In this document: piece by piece, positions 17,477-25,599 of the stretch
Position numbering within the stretch: position 1 is the first letter of the stretch
How the letters are laid out: each line of letters starts with the position of its first letter
DNA from: Clostridioides difficile CD160
GTDB lineage: Bacteria > Bacillota > Clostridia > Peptostreptococcales > Peptostreptococcaceae
Direction of reading: 5' to 3'
Assembly: GCF_000449425.2 (NCBI RefSeq)
Contig: NZ_AVHW01000070.1
Coordinates: 1-38,810, forward strand
DNA length: 38,810 bases
Notes under the pieces: generated by a model
Databases searched by the model: none
What the model saw: only the letters and a program-made list of their open reading frames with translations
What the model was told of the DNA's origin: nothing
Program-made: the position numbers and the translations under genes

Positions 17477-17967
17477 TTACTTTATATTTTTTATAGCATT
17501 CTCAGCAAATTCAGTATTTACAATATCTTTATAAGGAGCTTCTTTATCTAATTCTTTAGCCTCTTTCATAACATCCATTAATTTATTCAAACCTTCTTCT
17601 TTTAGTACCGGATTTTGTGACCATGCATCTATTGATTTATATCTATCTACAACTGTTGTTAAGTCTTCTAAAGATATATCTTCAAAGAAAGGTTGCATAG
17701 CTTTAGCTATATCTTTACTAGGTGCTTGTTGAACCCATAGTTGACCTTTATAAACAGCATTTGTAAATCTTTGAATTAAATCTTTATTACTTTTCATATA
17801 TGATCTAGTAGTAGAGTAGGCTGTAAATGGTATCTCTCCAGAATCTTTTCCTATAGACGTAACTATATATCCACTGCCTTCTTTTTCCATAGCTGTAGCT
17901 GTAGGTTCAAAAGCTGTTGTGAAGTCTCCTTCTCCACCTGCAAAAGCTCCTGCCATTACACCAAATT
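17477..17967 (-). pseudogene. C-terminal part of an interrupted ABC-transporter substrate-binding protein
   Basis: C-terminal half of an SsuA/NMT1-like periplasmic-type binding protein. From the left junction the frame reads FGV then MAGAFAGGEGDF and on through the second lobe to the stop at 17477; the ORF from ATG 17956 has 159 codons. It lacks a signal peptide and the first lobe. The missing N-terminal half lies at 33029-33586, on the other side of the 15-kb element. Joining the two at the shared TTG (CAA on the coding strand) gives ...NVRTDVQ-FGVMAGAF... in one frame, 349 residues, a normal length. Internal Met codons might still permit translation, but a functional protein is unlikely. 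Confidence 0.85.
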
Positions 17968-17994
17968 GGTAATCAGTTTGATTATAACATCAAA
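17945..17994. other. left attachment site (attL)
   Basis: Gene-derived half up to the core TTG (17966-17968), then the element arm beginning ATCAGTTTGATTATAACAT at 17972. The arm starts four bases after the inferred crossover centre, as in the right-hand site. Confidence 0.75.
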
Positions 17995-18002
17995 ATATGC
18001 AC

Positions 18003-19508
18003 TTAATTTTTTGAAATATTAGGGTAGAGTATTAAAGAAAAATCATCAGTTCTTTGATTTGGTTCTTTTTTGTACACGGCATAATTAATTACAGTTTTAA
18101 GTAGTATGTTTTTTAAATAAGGTTCTTTATCTTCCGTATATTCATTTAAAACTCTTTCAAGTTGAGGAACGACTTGTGTTTTAACTACTTTTCTTTCTTT
18201 TTCCATTTCAATATCTATATTTGTTTTGTTTATAGATTTTCTTATATTTTCTAAATGAGACATAAGTATTTTTGAACGTTGTAGAAATGTATCACTGTCA
18301 TAAATTCCTTGTTCTAAAAAATCATGCAATCTCTCTCTTTGTTTTTCTAGGTTATTTAATTCTTTATTCAGACTTACTAAAGTATGTTCTAAATTACCCT
18401 TGATTTTAAAATTATCTTTTTCTTCTTTCAAAGATAGCCTATAATCCATTAGCCATTTATTTAAGACAAGTAAGATTTTATTTTCTAATATGTACAATTT
18501 CGTAGCTTTATTTTTACAATTAGTACAGACCATGTATTTCTCACATCCACTTGATGTAGTATTAGATTTAGCTACTAAAGTATGATTACAGTATCCACAT
18601 TTTACAATACCAGCTAAGGGATTAGTTATTTTATTGTTTGGTGTAGGAGAATTGCTACGTTTTTTTCTTATATTCTGTGCTTTATTCCATATATCTTCAC
18701 TTATTATTGGTTCATGTTTTCCTTTTACTTCAATTTGCTCTTCAATCCCCCTAGTTCTACTAGAATTTCTTTTTCTCTCAACTTTATTCCATACTATATA
18801 TCCACAGTATACTTTATTTTTTATAATATCTCTAACTCCTTTTTCATACCAAGTTCTACCTGTTGTGGTTTTATAACCAAGTTCATTTAAATAACTAGCT
18901 ATTTTACATGCTCCATCTCCCTTTAAATACATATCAAAGATTAGCTTAATAACAGTTGCTTTATCTTCATTTATTATAAGTATTCTTTCTTTATTGTTTA
19001 AATATTTAATATCATACCCATAAGGAGCTGCTTGAGCTATAAATTTACCTTCTTCAATACTTTTAATTTTTCCTCTTTGCATACGCCTAGATATTAACTT
19101 TAATTCTTTACGAGCCATAAAAGCTTCAAATTCGGAATATTCTTCATCAAACTCATCATTTAAATCATAAATTTTTCTAGGAGTAATAATTTTTGTCTTA
19201 GATTTTTTAAATGTATCTAATATCAATCCCTGGTCTTGCATATTTCCACGTCCTAAGCGGTCAATATCCATTACCAAAACGGCATCGTAGTTATTATTTT
19301 TGACTTCATCTAGTAATTCTATCATCTTAGGTCTATATTCTATACTCTCACCAGAAATAAGTTCCTCTTTAATATCAATAACATTTAAACTCTGCTCTTT
19401 TGCTAATTTTAAAAGAGTTGTCTTATGTCTGCTTAATGTTTCAAATTCGCCTCTATGCTCTGCTTCTTCATCGGCTCTACTTTTACGTAAATAAATTGAG
19501 ACATTCAT
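18003..19508 (-). CDS. large serine recombinase (integrase/resolvase family)
   Basis: Likely catalyses integration and excision of the 15-kb element. 501 residues: N-terminal catalytic domain with the nucleophile in YLRKSRAD (Ser10), the MDIDRLGRG motif (about 80-88), and ELKLISRRMQRGK at the start of the long helix; a recombinase domain (about 160-270; GYKTTTGRTWYEKGVRDII); a zinc-ribbon with CGYC and CTNC pairs (about 305-335); and a C-terminal coiled-coil region (about 360-430). This is the architecture of TndX/TnpX-type enzymes. Its stop codon is about 35 bp from the left element end, the usual position. AGGAGTG precedes ATG 19508. A recombination directionality factor was not recognised; the 93-residue protein at 20946 is an untested possibility. 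Confidence 0.93.
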   Translation of the reverse strand: MNVSIYLRKSRADEEAEHRGEFETLSRHKTTLLKLAKEQSLNVIDIKEELISGESIEYRPKMIELLDEVKNNNYDAVLVMDIDRLGRGNMQDQGLILDTFKKSKTKIITPRKIYDLNDEFDEEYSEFEAFMARKELKLISRRMQRGKIKSIEEGKFIAQAAPYGYDIKYLNNKERILIINEDKATVIKLIFDMYLKGDGACKIASYLNELGYKTTTGRTWYEKGVRDIIKNKVYCGYIVWNKVERKRNSSRTRGIEEQIEVKGKHEPIISEDIWNKAQNIRKKRSNSPTPNNKITNPLAGIVKCGYCNHTLVAKSNTTSSGCEKYMVCTNCKNKATKLYILENKILLVLNKWLMDYRLSLKEEKDNFKIKGNLEHTLVSLNKELNNLEKQRERLHDFLEQGIYDSDTFLQRSKILMSHLENIRKSINKTNIDIEMEKERKVVKTQVVPQLERVLNEYTEDKEPYLKNILLKTVINYAVYKKEPNQRTDDFSLILYPNISKN

Positions 19509-19521
19509 TAAATCACACTCC

Positions 19522-19540
19522 TTGAATATATTATATTCAA
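19522..19540. promoter_or_regulatory. palindromic operator-like site at the recombinase promoter
   Basis: Perfect 9+1+9 palindrome TTGAATATATTATATTCAA, 13 bp upstream of the recombinase start codon and containing a TATAAT on the minus strand that could be its -10. A repressor bound here would block recombinase expression. Confidence 0.5.
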
Positions 19541-19559
19541 TAGCAATATGATTATATTT

Positions 19560-19620
19560 AACATATAAAAATAAACCCTCAAAATATAGAATATATTTTA
19601 CAGGTTTATTTTTATATGTT
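19560..19620 (-). terminator. long hairpin, probable terminator of the AraC-type gene
   Basis: Perfect 18-bp arms (19560-19577 with 19603-19620; ends AACATATAAA/TTTATATGTT) enclosing a second hairpin AAAATATA/TATATTTT. The minus-strand 3' arm is T-rich (GGTTTATTTTTATATG). It lies between the AraC-type gene and the recombinase gene and would insulate one from the other. Confidence 0.65.
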
Positions 19621-19706
19621 ATTTCTATAATATATTTAAAATCTTATAGTCTAGGTAAATATTTATATTACTAGCTTTATACCTTAGTTATATTTTAAAT
19701 TTAAAA

Positions 19707-20561
19707 CTATTTTTTTACAACAGGTATCCATACTTCAAACTTAGCATTTTGTGGGTCTGGATTTAAGTAAAGCTCAATATCAGGACCATTATCATATTCA
19801 TATCCAGAAGTAGGTAGCCATTCTGTCACAATACGCTTTTCTAGTTCTTGGATTGCTTGTGGGCATTGTCCTTCTCCAGAGAATATCGCCCAAGTAAAAG
19901 CTGGAATAGTGTATTCATCCAATGTATCATCTGCAGATTTTGTACTTGAAACAGAGATAAAATACTTCCATTCTTCTGAATTGTTACAAATGCTTATACC
20001 TAATACACCTTGAGGCTGACTATCCATCATAGGTATTAACTTTTGAAGAGTTCCATCTAAAGCAACCTTTTGCCACATTTGAGGAACAAGCTCAAAATTC
20101 TTTTCTAATTCAGTGTGAAGTGGTTGAGATACACCAACTATACGAAATGCTTCTTTTTTTTCAATTCTATAATTCATTTCTTCTGCTCCTTTTATACTAA
20201 TTTTAAAGCTGATTGGAGGAAAGGCTTTCAAAGTTATTATTTCTCCTCTTTTTATAACTGATGGAGCAACACCATGAATACTTTTAAAAGCACGATTGAA
20301 TGCTGTCGGAGAAGAGTAGCCATATTTTAAAGCCACATCAATTATTTTTTTATCATCATGCTGTAATTCTACAGCTGCTAAAGACATTCGTCTACGACGA
20401 ATATATTCAGAAAGTGGTACATCTGCCATATAAGCAAACATCCTTTGAAAATGATATGTAGAGCAACAAGCTATTTTTGCAACTTGTTCATATTCAATTT
20501 CTTTTGTTATGTTTTCTTCAATATAGTTAATTGCTTTGTTTAATCTTTCAATCCATTCCAT
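19707..20561 (-). CDS. AraC-family regulator with GyrI-like effector domain
   Basis: Transcription regulator of about 284 residues. Residues 1-105 form the double helix-turn-helix of the AraC/XylS family (YHFQRMFAYMADVPLSEYIR, then ALKYGYSSPTAFNRAFKSIHG); residues 125-284 form a GyrI-like small-molecule binding domain (AFRIVGVSQPLHTELEKNF, FTWAIFSGEGQCPQAIQELE, WLPTSGYEYDNGPDIELYL), the layout of Rob/TipA-related multidrug sensors. The frame is open from 20627, but AAGGAG lies 8 bases before ATG 20561, giving MEWIERLNKAINYIEE, the usual family start. The 384-bp region upstream is divergent to the next gene. No target is evident; drug or lipid efflux control is a guess from the family. Confidence 0.88.
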   Translation of the reverse strand: MEWIERLNKAINYIEENITKEIEYEQVAKIACCSTYHFQRMFAYMADVPLSEYIRRRRMSLAAVELQHDDKKIIDVALKYGYSSPTAFNRAFKSIHGVAPSVIKRGEIITLKAFPPISFKISIKGAEEMNYRIEKKEAFRIVGVSQPLHTELEKNFELVPQMWQKVALDGTLQKLIPMMDSQPQGVLGISICNNSEEWKYFISVSSTKSADDTLDEYTIPAFTWAIFSGEGQCPQAIQELEKRIVTEWLPTSGYEYDNGPDIELYLNPDPQNAKFEVWIPVVKK

Positions 20562-20945
20562 AAAATCAGCTCCTTGTAATTTATATAATATATATTTTGA
20601 AATAGTTAATCCTCTCTTTCTATGCACTAATTAACTAGCTTAATAAAGAATAAACATGAGAAAGTATGTAATTAACCACAAAAATGAGTAAATAGTATTG
20701 TTTTTCATATTAAAGTATATCACAATTTAATATTTAATTTTATGTAAGATAACAGTTTTAATTTATTATGAAATTTTTATAATCTTTTAGGTTAAATATT
20801 TAATCGTATATAACATTTTATCTATAAGCCCATTCTTTTTAAAGTTTATCATTAATAAAACTAATCTTAGTCAGCCAATTATAAATATTGATTGAGAATA
20901 GGACAATTTTTAAGATACATAAAATATAAAAAGGAGGGGATTTAA
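20562..20945. other. 384-bp divergent intergenic region
   Basis: AT-rich, with no ORF or clear hairpin. It must contain the promoters of the AraC-type gene (minus) and the small gene at 20946 (plus), but I cannot place them with confidence. Confidence 0.4.
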
Positions 20946-21227
20946 ATGCCAAAGATAGAAAAAGACTTGGATGGTACAACTACTATAACATACCTAAATG
21001 ATGATGTAGATGTTCCAACAGACGAGAACGGTTATAAAATATCCATGACAGTACTACATGGAAAGACAATATGCCATGTAGTATCTCCTGAAACAATATT
21101 AGGAAGAACACTCACACTAGAAGAAAAACAAGAAAAAGATACAATAATATATGAAGCAATAGAAAAAATAATGGTAGATAGACAATTACAAATAAAAAAT
21201 TCAAATAAAGAAGTTGCTAGTCATTAG
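20946..21227 (+). CDS. small hypothetical protein (93 residues)
   Basis: Not recognised. Begins with ATG 20946 after a perfect AAGGAGGGG. The product is acidic at the start (DLDGTTTITYLNDDVDVPTDENGY), has a short beta-rich part with ISMTVLHGKTICHVV, and ends in a charged helix (TLEEKQEKDTIIYEAIEKIM). No signal peptide or membrane segment. The strong ribosome site argues that it is a real gene. It precedes the operator-controlled esterase/PadR operon by about 55 bp but has no shared promoter with it. Confidence 0.65.
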   Translation: MPKIEKDLDGTTTITYLNDDVDVPTDENGYKISMTVLHGKTICHVVSPETILGRTLTLEEKQEKDTIIYEAIEKIMVDRQLQIKNSNKEVASH

Positions 21228-21282
21228 CACTTCTTTGATAAACTAAGTAGGACAAGTATTTTATGTATATTCTATAATACTA

Positions 21283-21338
21283 TTGACTTATAGTCTAATT
21301 AGACTATAATATAACCATGGATAGTCTAATTAGACTAT
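21283..21338 (+). promoter_or_regulatory. promoter with two palindromic operators (esterase/PadR operon)
   Basis: -35 TTGACT (21283-21288) and -10 TATAAT (21305-21310), 16-bp spacer. The spacer is filled by a perfect 20-bp palindrome (21289-21308, core TAGTCTAATTAGACTA). A second perfect 18-bp copy with the same core lies just after the predicted start (21321-21338). Centres are 31 bp apart, about three helical turns, so two dimers would bind the same DNA face. The PadR-type protein encoded at 22283 in the same operon is the obvious candidate repressor. Confidence 0.85.
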
Positions 21339-21382
21339 TCTAAAAAATAAGTACAATAAGAGTTTAAGAAAGGATAATAACA

Positions 21383-22231
21383 ATGATTAAATCATTTTTA
21401 ATGTTAGGACAGTCCAATATGGCTGGAAGAGGATTCATAAGTGAAGTACCTCCAATTTATAATGAAAGAATACAGATGTTACGTAATGGAAGATGGCAAA
21501 TGATGACAGAGCCTATTAATTATGACCGCCCAGTATCTGGGATAAGCCTTGCTGCATCATTTGCAGAGGTATGGTGTTGTGAAAATAAAGAGGATAAAAT
21601 TGGGCTAATTCCTTGCGCTGAGGGGGGCAGTTCATTAGATGAATGGAATATAGATGGTATACTTTTCAAACATGCTATAAATGAAGCTAAATTTGCTATG
21701 CAAAGTAGTGAATTGACAGGGATTTTGTGGCATCAAGGAGAAAATGACAGTAATAATGGTAACTATAAATTTTATTATAAAAAATTACTTTCTATTATTG
21801 AGGCTCTTAGAAAAGAATTAAATATTCCAGATATACCTATTATTATTGGTGGTTTGGGAGACTTCTTAGGAAAAGTAGGCTTTGGAAAAAGTTGTACTGA
21901 GCATGAGTTTATCAATAAAGAGTTGCAAAAATTTGCTTTCGAACAAGAAAACTGTTATTTTGTTACAGCATCAGGTCTGACATCTAATCCTGATGGTATT
22001 CATATTGATGCCATATCCCAAAGAAAATTTGGATTGCGTTATTTTGAAGCTTTTTATAAGAGAAAGCACGTTATGGAAGCATTAGTTAACGAAAGAGAAT
22101 TGATAACATCTAGTAATTCTAAAACATATACAAAAACAGAAAAAATATATATAAATAGTATGGATTTAGCATTAGGAAAGATATCATATGATGAATTTGA
22201 ATCTCAACTTATAAAACTTAATGATAATTAG
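21383..22231 (+). CDS. SGNH/CE6-like carbohydrate esterase
   Basis: 282 residues resembling the sialate O-acetylesterase/acetylxylan esterase group (CE6, DUF303). Seen: the nucleophile block FLMLGQSNMAG (Ser about 11), the glycine-rich LIPCAEGGSSLDEW, ILWHQGENDSNN (oxyanion/catalytic region), and DGIHIDA near residue 205 with the catalytic Asp-x-x-His. A 55-residue C-terminal tail ends in a SHOCT-like LALGKISYDEFESQL. No signal peptide, so it acts in the cytoplasm. The preceding promoter has two palindromic operators, and a PadR-type gene follows 51 bp later. The natural substrate is unknown. Confidence 0.82.
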   Translation: MIKSFLMLGQSNMAGRGFISEVPPIYNERIQMLRNGRWQMMTEPINYDRPVSGISLAASFAEVWCCENKEDKIGLIPCAEGGSSLDEWNIDGILFKHAINEAKFAMQSSELTGILWHQGENDSNNGNYKFYYKKLLSIIEALRKELNIPDIPIIIGGLGDFLGKVGFGKSCTEHEFINKELQKFAFEQENCYFVTASGLTSNPDGIHIDAISQRKFGLRYFEAFYKRKHVMEALVNERELITSSNSKTYTKTEKIYINSMDLALGKISYDEFESQLIKLNDN

Positions 22232-22282
22232 ATAAAATATCCATTAATATATTCGCAAATTTAGCTTGAAAGAGGTGATTTT

Positions 22283-22804
22283 TTGATACCATTATTAATT
22301 TTAGGATTATTAAAACAAAATCCAAATTCTTATGGATATGAGTTATTAGCATTAATGGAAAAGAAGCATTACAAGTATATAGTAAATTTCACTAAAGGTT
22401 CTTTTTATTATAACTTACAGCAACTCGAGGAAAAAAAGTTTATTGAAAAAGTTGAGAATAGTCAACCTAATAAAAATAGGGAAACTCATAACTATATGAT
22501 TACTGAACTTGGATGCCAAGAATTTGAAAAACTAATGTATAAATATGGTTCTAAGACAGAGTATGTAAATCTATCATTTTACGCAACACTATTGTTTGCA
22601 AATGACTATAAAAATGAAAAGTTAATAGAATTATTAAAGATGCAAATCAAGCAAACTCAAGTAAGAATTTCTCTATTAAATGAAGCTATAGAAAATGATA
22701 AAACAAATTCACACTATTTTAAAAGGATGTTAGAGAATTCTCGTTCTCATCATTTAGTGAATATTGAATGGTTTGAGAAGTTATTAAATGATATTAAAGA
22801 TTGA
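22283..22804 (+). CDS. PadR-family transcriptional regulator
   Basis: 173 residues. Winged helix-turn-helix PadR domain at 1-85 (IPLLILGLLKQNPNSYGYEL, the GSFYYNLQQLEEKKFIEK stretch, YMITELGCQEFEKLM) and a C-terminal helical dimerisation domain. Starts with TTG 22283 behind AGAGGTGA. It is the second gene of the operon that begins at 21283, and the tandem palindromes there are its likely binding sites, which would give autoregulation. The ligand is unknown. Confidence 0.87.
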   Translation: MIPLLILGLLKQNPNSYGYELLALMEKKHYKYIVNFTKGSFYYNLQQLEEKKFIEKVENSQPNKNRETHNYMITELGCQEFEKLMYKYGSKTEYVNLSFYATLLFANDYKNEKLIELLKMQIKQTQVRISLLNEAIENDKTNSHYFKRMLENSRSHHLVNIEWFEKLLNDIKD

Positions 22805-22869
22805 TGCTAGTAACAAAAATAAACCTATATATACTTTATATAAATGTAATATAGGTACATAGATTAAAA

Positions 22870-22908
22870 TAAGACAGATAATTTCTATTGGGATATCTGT
22901 CTTTTTAT
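22870..22908 (+). terminator. terminator after the PadR gene
   Basis: Stem AAGACAGATA/TATCTGTCTT (22871-22880 with 22894-22903) with a 13-nt loop, followed by TTTTTATTA. Confidence 0.8.
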
Positions 22909-23027
22909 TATAAAAACTTATATTAAATTTGATTATCTTTTCATAAGTTGGTAAATGTCGATATATCCTGTATCTACAAGGAGTATCGGCATTTTCTTTT
23001 TGGAAGATACTTTGCATAAGTTGGCAT

Positions 23028-24209
23028 TTAACCGTATAAGAATGCCATCAAAAGTAGTAAATAAAATGAACCATGTGCATAATAGCCAAGCGTCATAGTA
23101 ATGTTTTTATGCCCCATAATATATTGCAATATATTAGGACTCATTCCTTTGTTAGCCATATTTGTACAGAATGTATGCCTAAAGGTATGTGGCGTAATCT
23201 TTGGTAGCTTGTCCTTATACTTCTTGACTAACGCTCTTAACATGCTTTGATAATGAGTTGCTTGTTTTGGGAATCCATCTTGTTTAAGAAATAGGAAGTT
23301 CTGGTAACCATCAACAATGATTGGTTCTGCTTTAGCGTTCTTACGCCGTTCCACGATACGTTCAAATGATTGATAAGCTCTTTCAGTCATTGGAATTTCT
23401 CGCTTACCCTGTGTGGTCTTTGGAACTTCTACATAATAGCCAACCTTAGTATAACTCAACAATTGATGGTCTACCATAATGGCTTTATTTTTCATATCCA
23501 ATTCTAAAGTCAAACCGCATAATTCAGAAATGCTTAGTCCTGTTTCTAAGAGGATAACAACATCATCATAATATTTACAATAAGTCTTATCGCTCTCCAT
23601 AAAGGATAATAAGCCCATTTCCTGTTCTGGTGTTAGAGCGATTTTTGGTTCTGTTGTATCTTCCAAAACATCACTTAACTGAAAATTAAATGGATTCTTT
23701 CTAATACAGTCGTCTTGAATTGCCATGAAAAACGACACTTTCAGTGAACGCTTATAATTGTCAATGGATTTATAAGCACACCCATCTTCACTCATTCGGA
23801 TAGCCCAGCTTTTAGCGTCTGATAATTTAACCATATCAATGCTTTTCGCACCTAGTGGGTCATTGTTCAGAATCTTCATAAGATAATGGCGTCCTTTTTT
23901 AGTGTTAAGTCGGATATTCTTTCTTAGTCCATTCTTTTTAGCGTATAACTGACAAACTGTCATTTTCTTACCAATAGTGTCAATGCTATCATCAAGGTCA
24001 TTTTGTATTGCTTTTTCCTTATCCCTTAATAATATATCATCACGTTTTCCCTTTGGGGGTTTATCAGTAGGTACAAGTTTCCAAGAGTAAACAAATTGTG
24101 GTTTACCAAATGAATCTACATACTTATATGCGTATCTTCCATCTTTTCTCTGGTTCTCTCCAGTTCTTAAAATTCTATCTTTATTATCTCGTCTTTTTTT
24201 AGTTGACAT
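23028..24209 (-). CDS. int: Tn916-type tyrosine integrase, altered C-terminus
   Basis: 393 residues. N-terminal arm-binding domain (KRRDNKDRILRTGENQRKDGRYAYKYVDSFG), SAM-like core-binding domain, then the catalytic domain: Arg in ETGLSISEL is Ser where Tn916 Int has Arg (TGLRISE), HTFRHTFCTNM with His-x-x-Arg, GHKNITMTLGYYAHG with His and the catalytic Tyr. After YAHG the normal tail of about 20-25 residues is replaced by GSFYLLLLMAFLYG. The loss of the first catalytic Arg together with the altered tail suggests that the enzyme is inactive. No xis lies upstream; the start is 15 bp after the truncated orf8-like gene. Confidence 0.85.
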   Translation of the reverse strand: MSTKKRRDNKDRILRTGENQRKDGRYAYKYVDSFGKPQFVYSWKLVPTDKPPKGKRDDILLRDKEKAIQNDLDDSIDTIGKKMTVCQLYAKKNGLRKNIRLNTKKGRHYLMKILNNDPLGAKSIDMVKLSDAKSWAIRMSEDGCAYKSIDNYKRSLKVSFFMAIQDDCIRKNPFNFQLSDVLEDTTEPKIALTPEQEMGLLSFMESDKTYCKYYDDVVILLETGLSISELCGLTLELDMKNKAIMVDHQLLSYTKVGYYVEVPKTTQGKREIPMTERAYQSFERIVERRKNAKAEPIIVDGYQNFLFLKQDGFPKQATHYQSMLRALVKKYKDKLPKITPHTFRHTFCTNMANKGMSPNILQYIMGHKNITMTLGYYAHGSFYLLLLMAFLYG

Positions 24210-24224
24210 GATAAGAAGCTCCTC

Positions 24225-24374
24225 TCAATAACCGAATTGAGCTTGATACGTCATATGAAAAAGACGAATGATATAGTGTTCAAAATGTTTAAGTATTCCG
24301 TTTATTGCATTTACATCGTCATGTACAGCAAGTAAAATAATTGTAAAAGGTAATACTTCTTTAGTAGGTTTCAT
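24225..24374 (-). CDS. truncated Tn916 orf8-like protein
   Basis: 49 codons, starting one base after the stop of the orf7-like gene. The segment VHDDVNAINGILKHFEHYIIRL matches the N-terminal part of the Tn916 orf8 helix-turn-helix protein (DVDAINAVLKHYEGYIARL in the usual form), but the family's usual 75 or so residues break off after RL and continue with an unrelated HMTYQAQFGY. The intact int ribosome site follows directly. The simplest reading is a deletion that removed the end of orf8 and all of xis. Confidence 0.65.
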   Translation of the reverse strand: MKPTKEVLPFTIILLAVHDDVNAINGILKHFEHYIIRLFHMTYQAQFGY

Positions 24375-24375
24375 T

Positions 24376-24783
24376 TCAATGTTCCTCCATGAGTTCTTTC
24401 AACTCTTTTAGTGCATTTGTTTTGTGATAATGTACGGTACTTTCTGCTAAATCCATCAATGTTGCTATGTCAGCATTTGTCATGTTGAGAAAGAATGAAA
24501 GTAGAATTATATCTTGTTTTCTTTTTGTAAGTTTTCCGATTGCTTGTGCCATTAATACATCTTCAATTCGTATGTTGTAGTCGTAAGAAACCATACAGAT
24601 GTAGTTAGAATCATAATCATCTAAAATACTCAATTTACTTAATTCTGCAAGTGACAAAGATTCGAGAGATACCAAATAATCATTTCTGCGTTTATTTTCG
24701 TCATAAATATCTCTAGCATAGTTACGTAAAACTGTTTTACAGAAACTGTCGAATTGATATTCAATTGTCTTTTCATCAACCAT
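24376..24783 (-). CDS. sigma-70-like regulator, Tn916 orf7 family
   Basis: 135 residues. A C-terminal sigma region 4-like helix-turn-helix is visible (KRKQDIILLSFFLNMTNADIATLMDLAESTVHYHKTNALKELK), as is the N-terminal YQFDSFCKTVLRNYARDIYDE typical of the family. In Tn916 the orf7/orf8 pair switches on xis-int and transfer genes. AAGGGGGTGA precedes ATG 24783. It is in an operon with the truncated orf8-like gene and int. Confidence 0.85.
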   Translation of the reverse strand: MVDEKTIEYQFDSFCKTVLRNYARDIYDENKRRNDYLVSLESLSLAELSKLSILDDYDSNYICMVSYDYNIRIEDVLMAQAIGKLTKRKQDIILLSFFLNMTNADIATLMDLAESTVHYHKTNALKELKELMEEH

Positions 24784-24881
24784 AAGATTTCACCCCCTTT
24801 CCATCACAAGGAGTTAAATAACCTTGCTTACTCCTATCACGGTGGGAGGGCGTTAAATCTTCGATAAATTTCAAAAAAAGA

Positions 24882-24923
24882 GAAAAAAATACACACTCTG
24901 CCTATAGGGCAAAAATGTGTATT
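24882..24923 (-). terminator. terminator of the GNAT operon
   Basis: Stem AATACACA/TGTGTATT (24888-24895 with 24916-24923) with an inner TGCC/GGCA helix; on the minus strand it is followed by a T-rich run. The rest of the 302-bp gap 24784-25085 shows no ORF. Confidence 0.7.
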
Positions 24924-25085
24924 CTTTAAAACGTATTTAATTTATATTGGTTGTAAGCCACCACCATATTGATGTATGGAAATATGCATTGGCTAGCTTT
25001 TCATAAAAATACAAAGATGCATAAGAAATTAATAGAGGGGAAAAACTTATTCTGTTATTAAAAAGTAGGTTAATTCTAATAAATG

Positions 25086-25586
25086 CTATTGCGGTCGAAT
25101 TAAACTATATACATGGCAATCAATCATGTTTCTATTCTTTATTATGGAATTGTGACAGTATTCTTCAATCTTAAAACCACATTTTTCCAATAATTTACTT
25201 GACCCTCTATTGTAGGAATATACATTAGCATGAATTTTGTTAAGGTTGTATTTTTCAAAGGCAATTTTGCATATTTCTTTTACTGCATTTGTTGCTATCC
25301 CTTTGCTGTTCCTACCAAGCCAGTAACCTAATTCAGCATTTTTATTAATAGAGGTATCTTCTTCAAATGTTAGGCTGATACTTCCAATAGCCCTTTCTTG
25401 ATAAAAAATAGCATAGCTAAGTTGTTTAACATCTGGAGTTGCCAAACAAAAACTAATAAAATCTCTAGCGTTTTGCTCCGTATAAGGGTGGGGGAAGTTG
25501 TCACGAAGATTCTTTGCAATTTCTTTATCATTCGCAAACTCAACTAAATCGGTAATATAAGCATAATTCCACTCTATAAGTTCCAT
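25086..25586 (-). CDS. GNAT acetyltransferase (RimJ/RimL type)
   Basis: 166 residues of the acetyl-CoA-dependent N-acetyltransferase fold (Acetyltransf_3). Seen: NFPHPYTEQNARDFISF near residue 31, AIGSISLTFE, AELGYWLGRNSKGIATNAV (the acetyl-CoA binding loop), and the C-terminal NKIHANVYSYNRGSSKLLEKCGFKIEE. Members acetylate ribosomal protein termini, small molecules or peptide toxins; the substrate cannot be told here. It begins 13 bp after the synthetase-like gene, so the two are one operon under the -41.5 Crp-type site at 26587. Confidence 0.85.
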   Translation of the reverse strand: MELIEWNYAYITDLVEFANDKEIAKNLRDNFPHPYTEQNARDFISFCLATPDVKQLSYAIFYQERAIGSISLTFEEDTSINKNAELGYWLGRNSKGIATNAVKEICKIAFEKYNLNKIHANVYSYNRGSSKLLEKCGFKIEEYCHNSIIKNRNMIDCHVYSLIRPQ

Positions 25587-25599
25587 TTTTCTTCTTCTT

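Noticed and set aside
19560-19620. Terminal inverted repeat of an insertion sequence
   Set aside because: The arms enclose only 25 nt with an inner hairpin and no transposase; position after the AraC-type gene and the T-rich minus-strand arm fit a terminator.
22784-23017. 77-codon ORF on the minus strand
   Set aside because: It covers the terminator after the PadR gene and AT-rich non-coding DNA; no ribosome site and no family resemblance.
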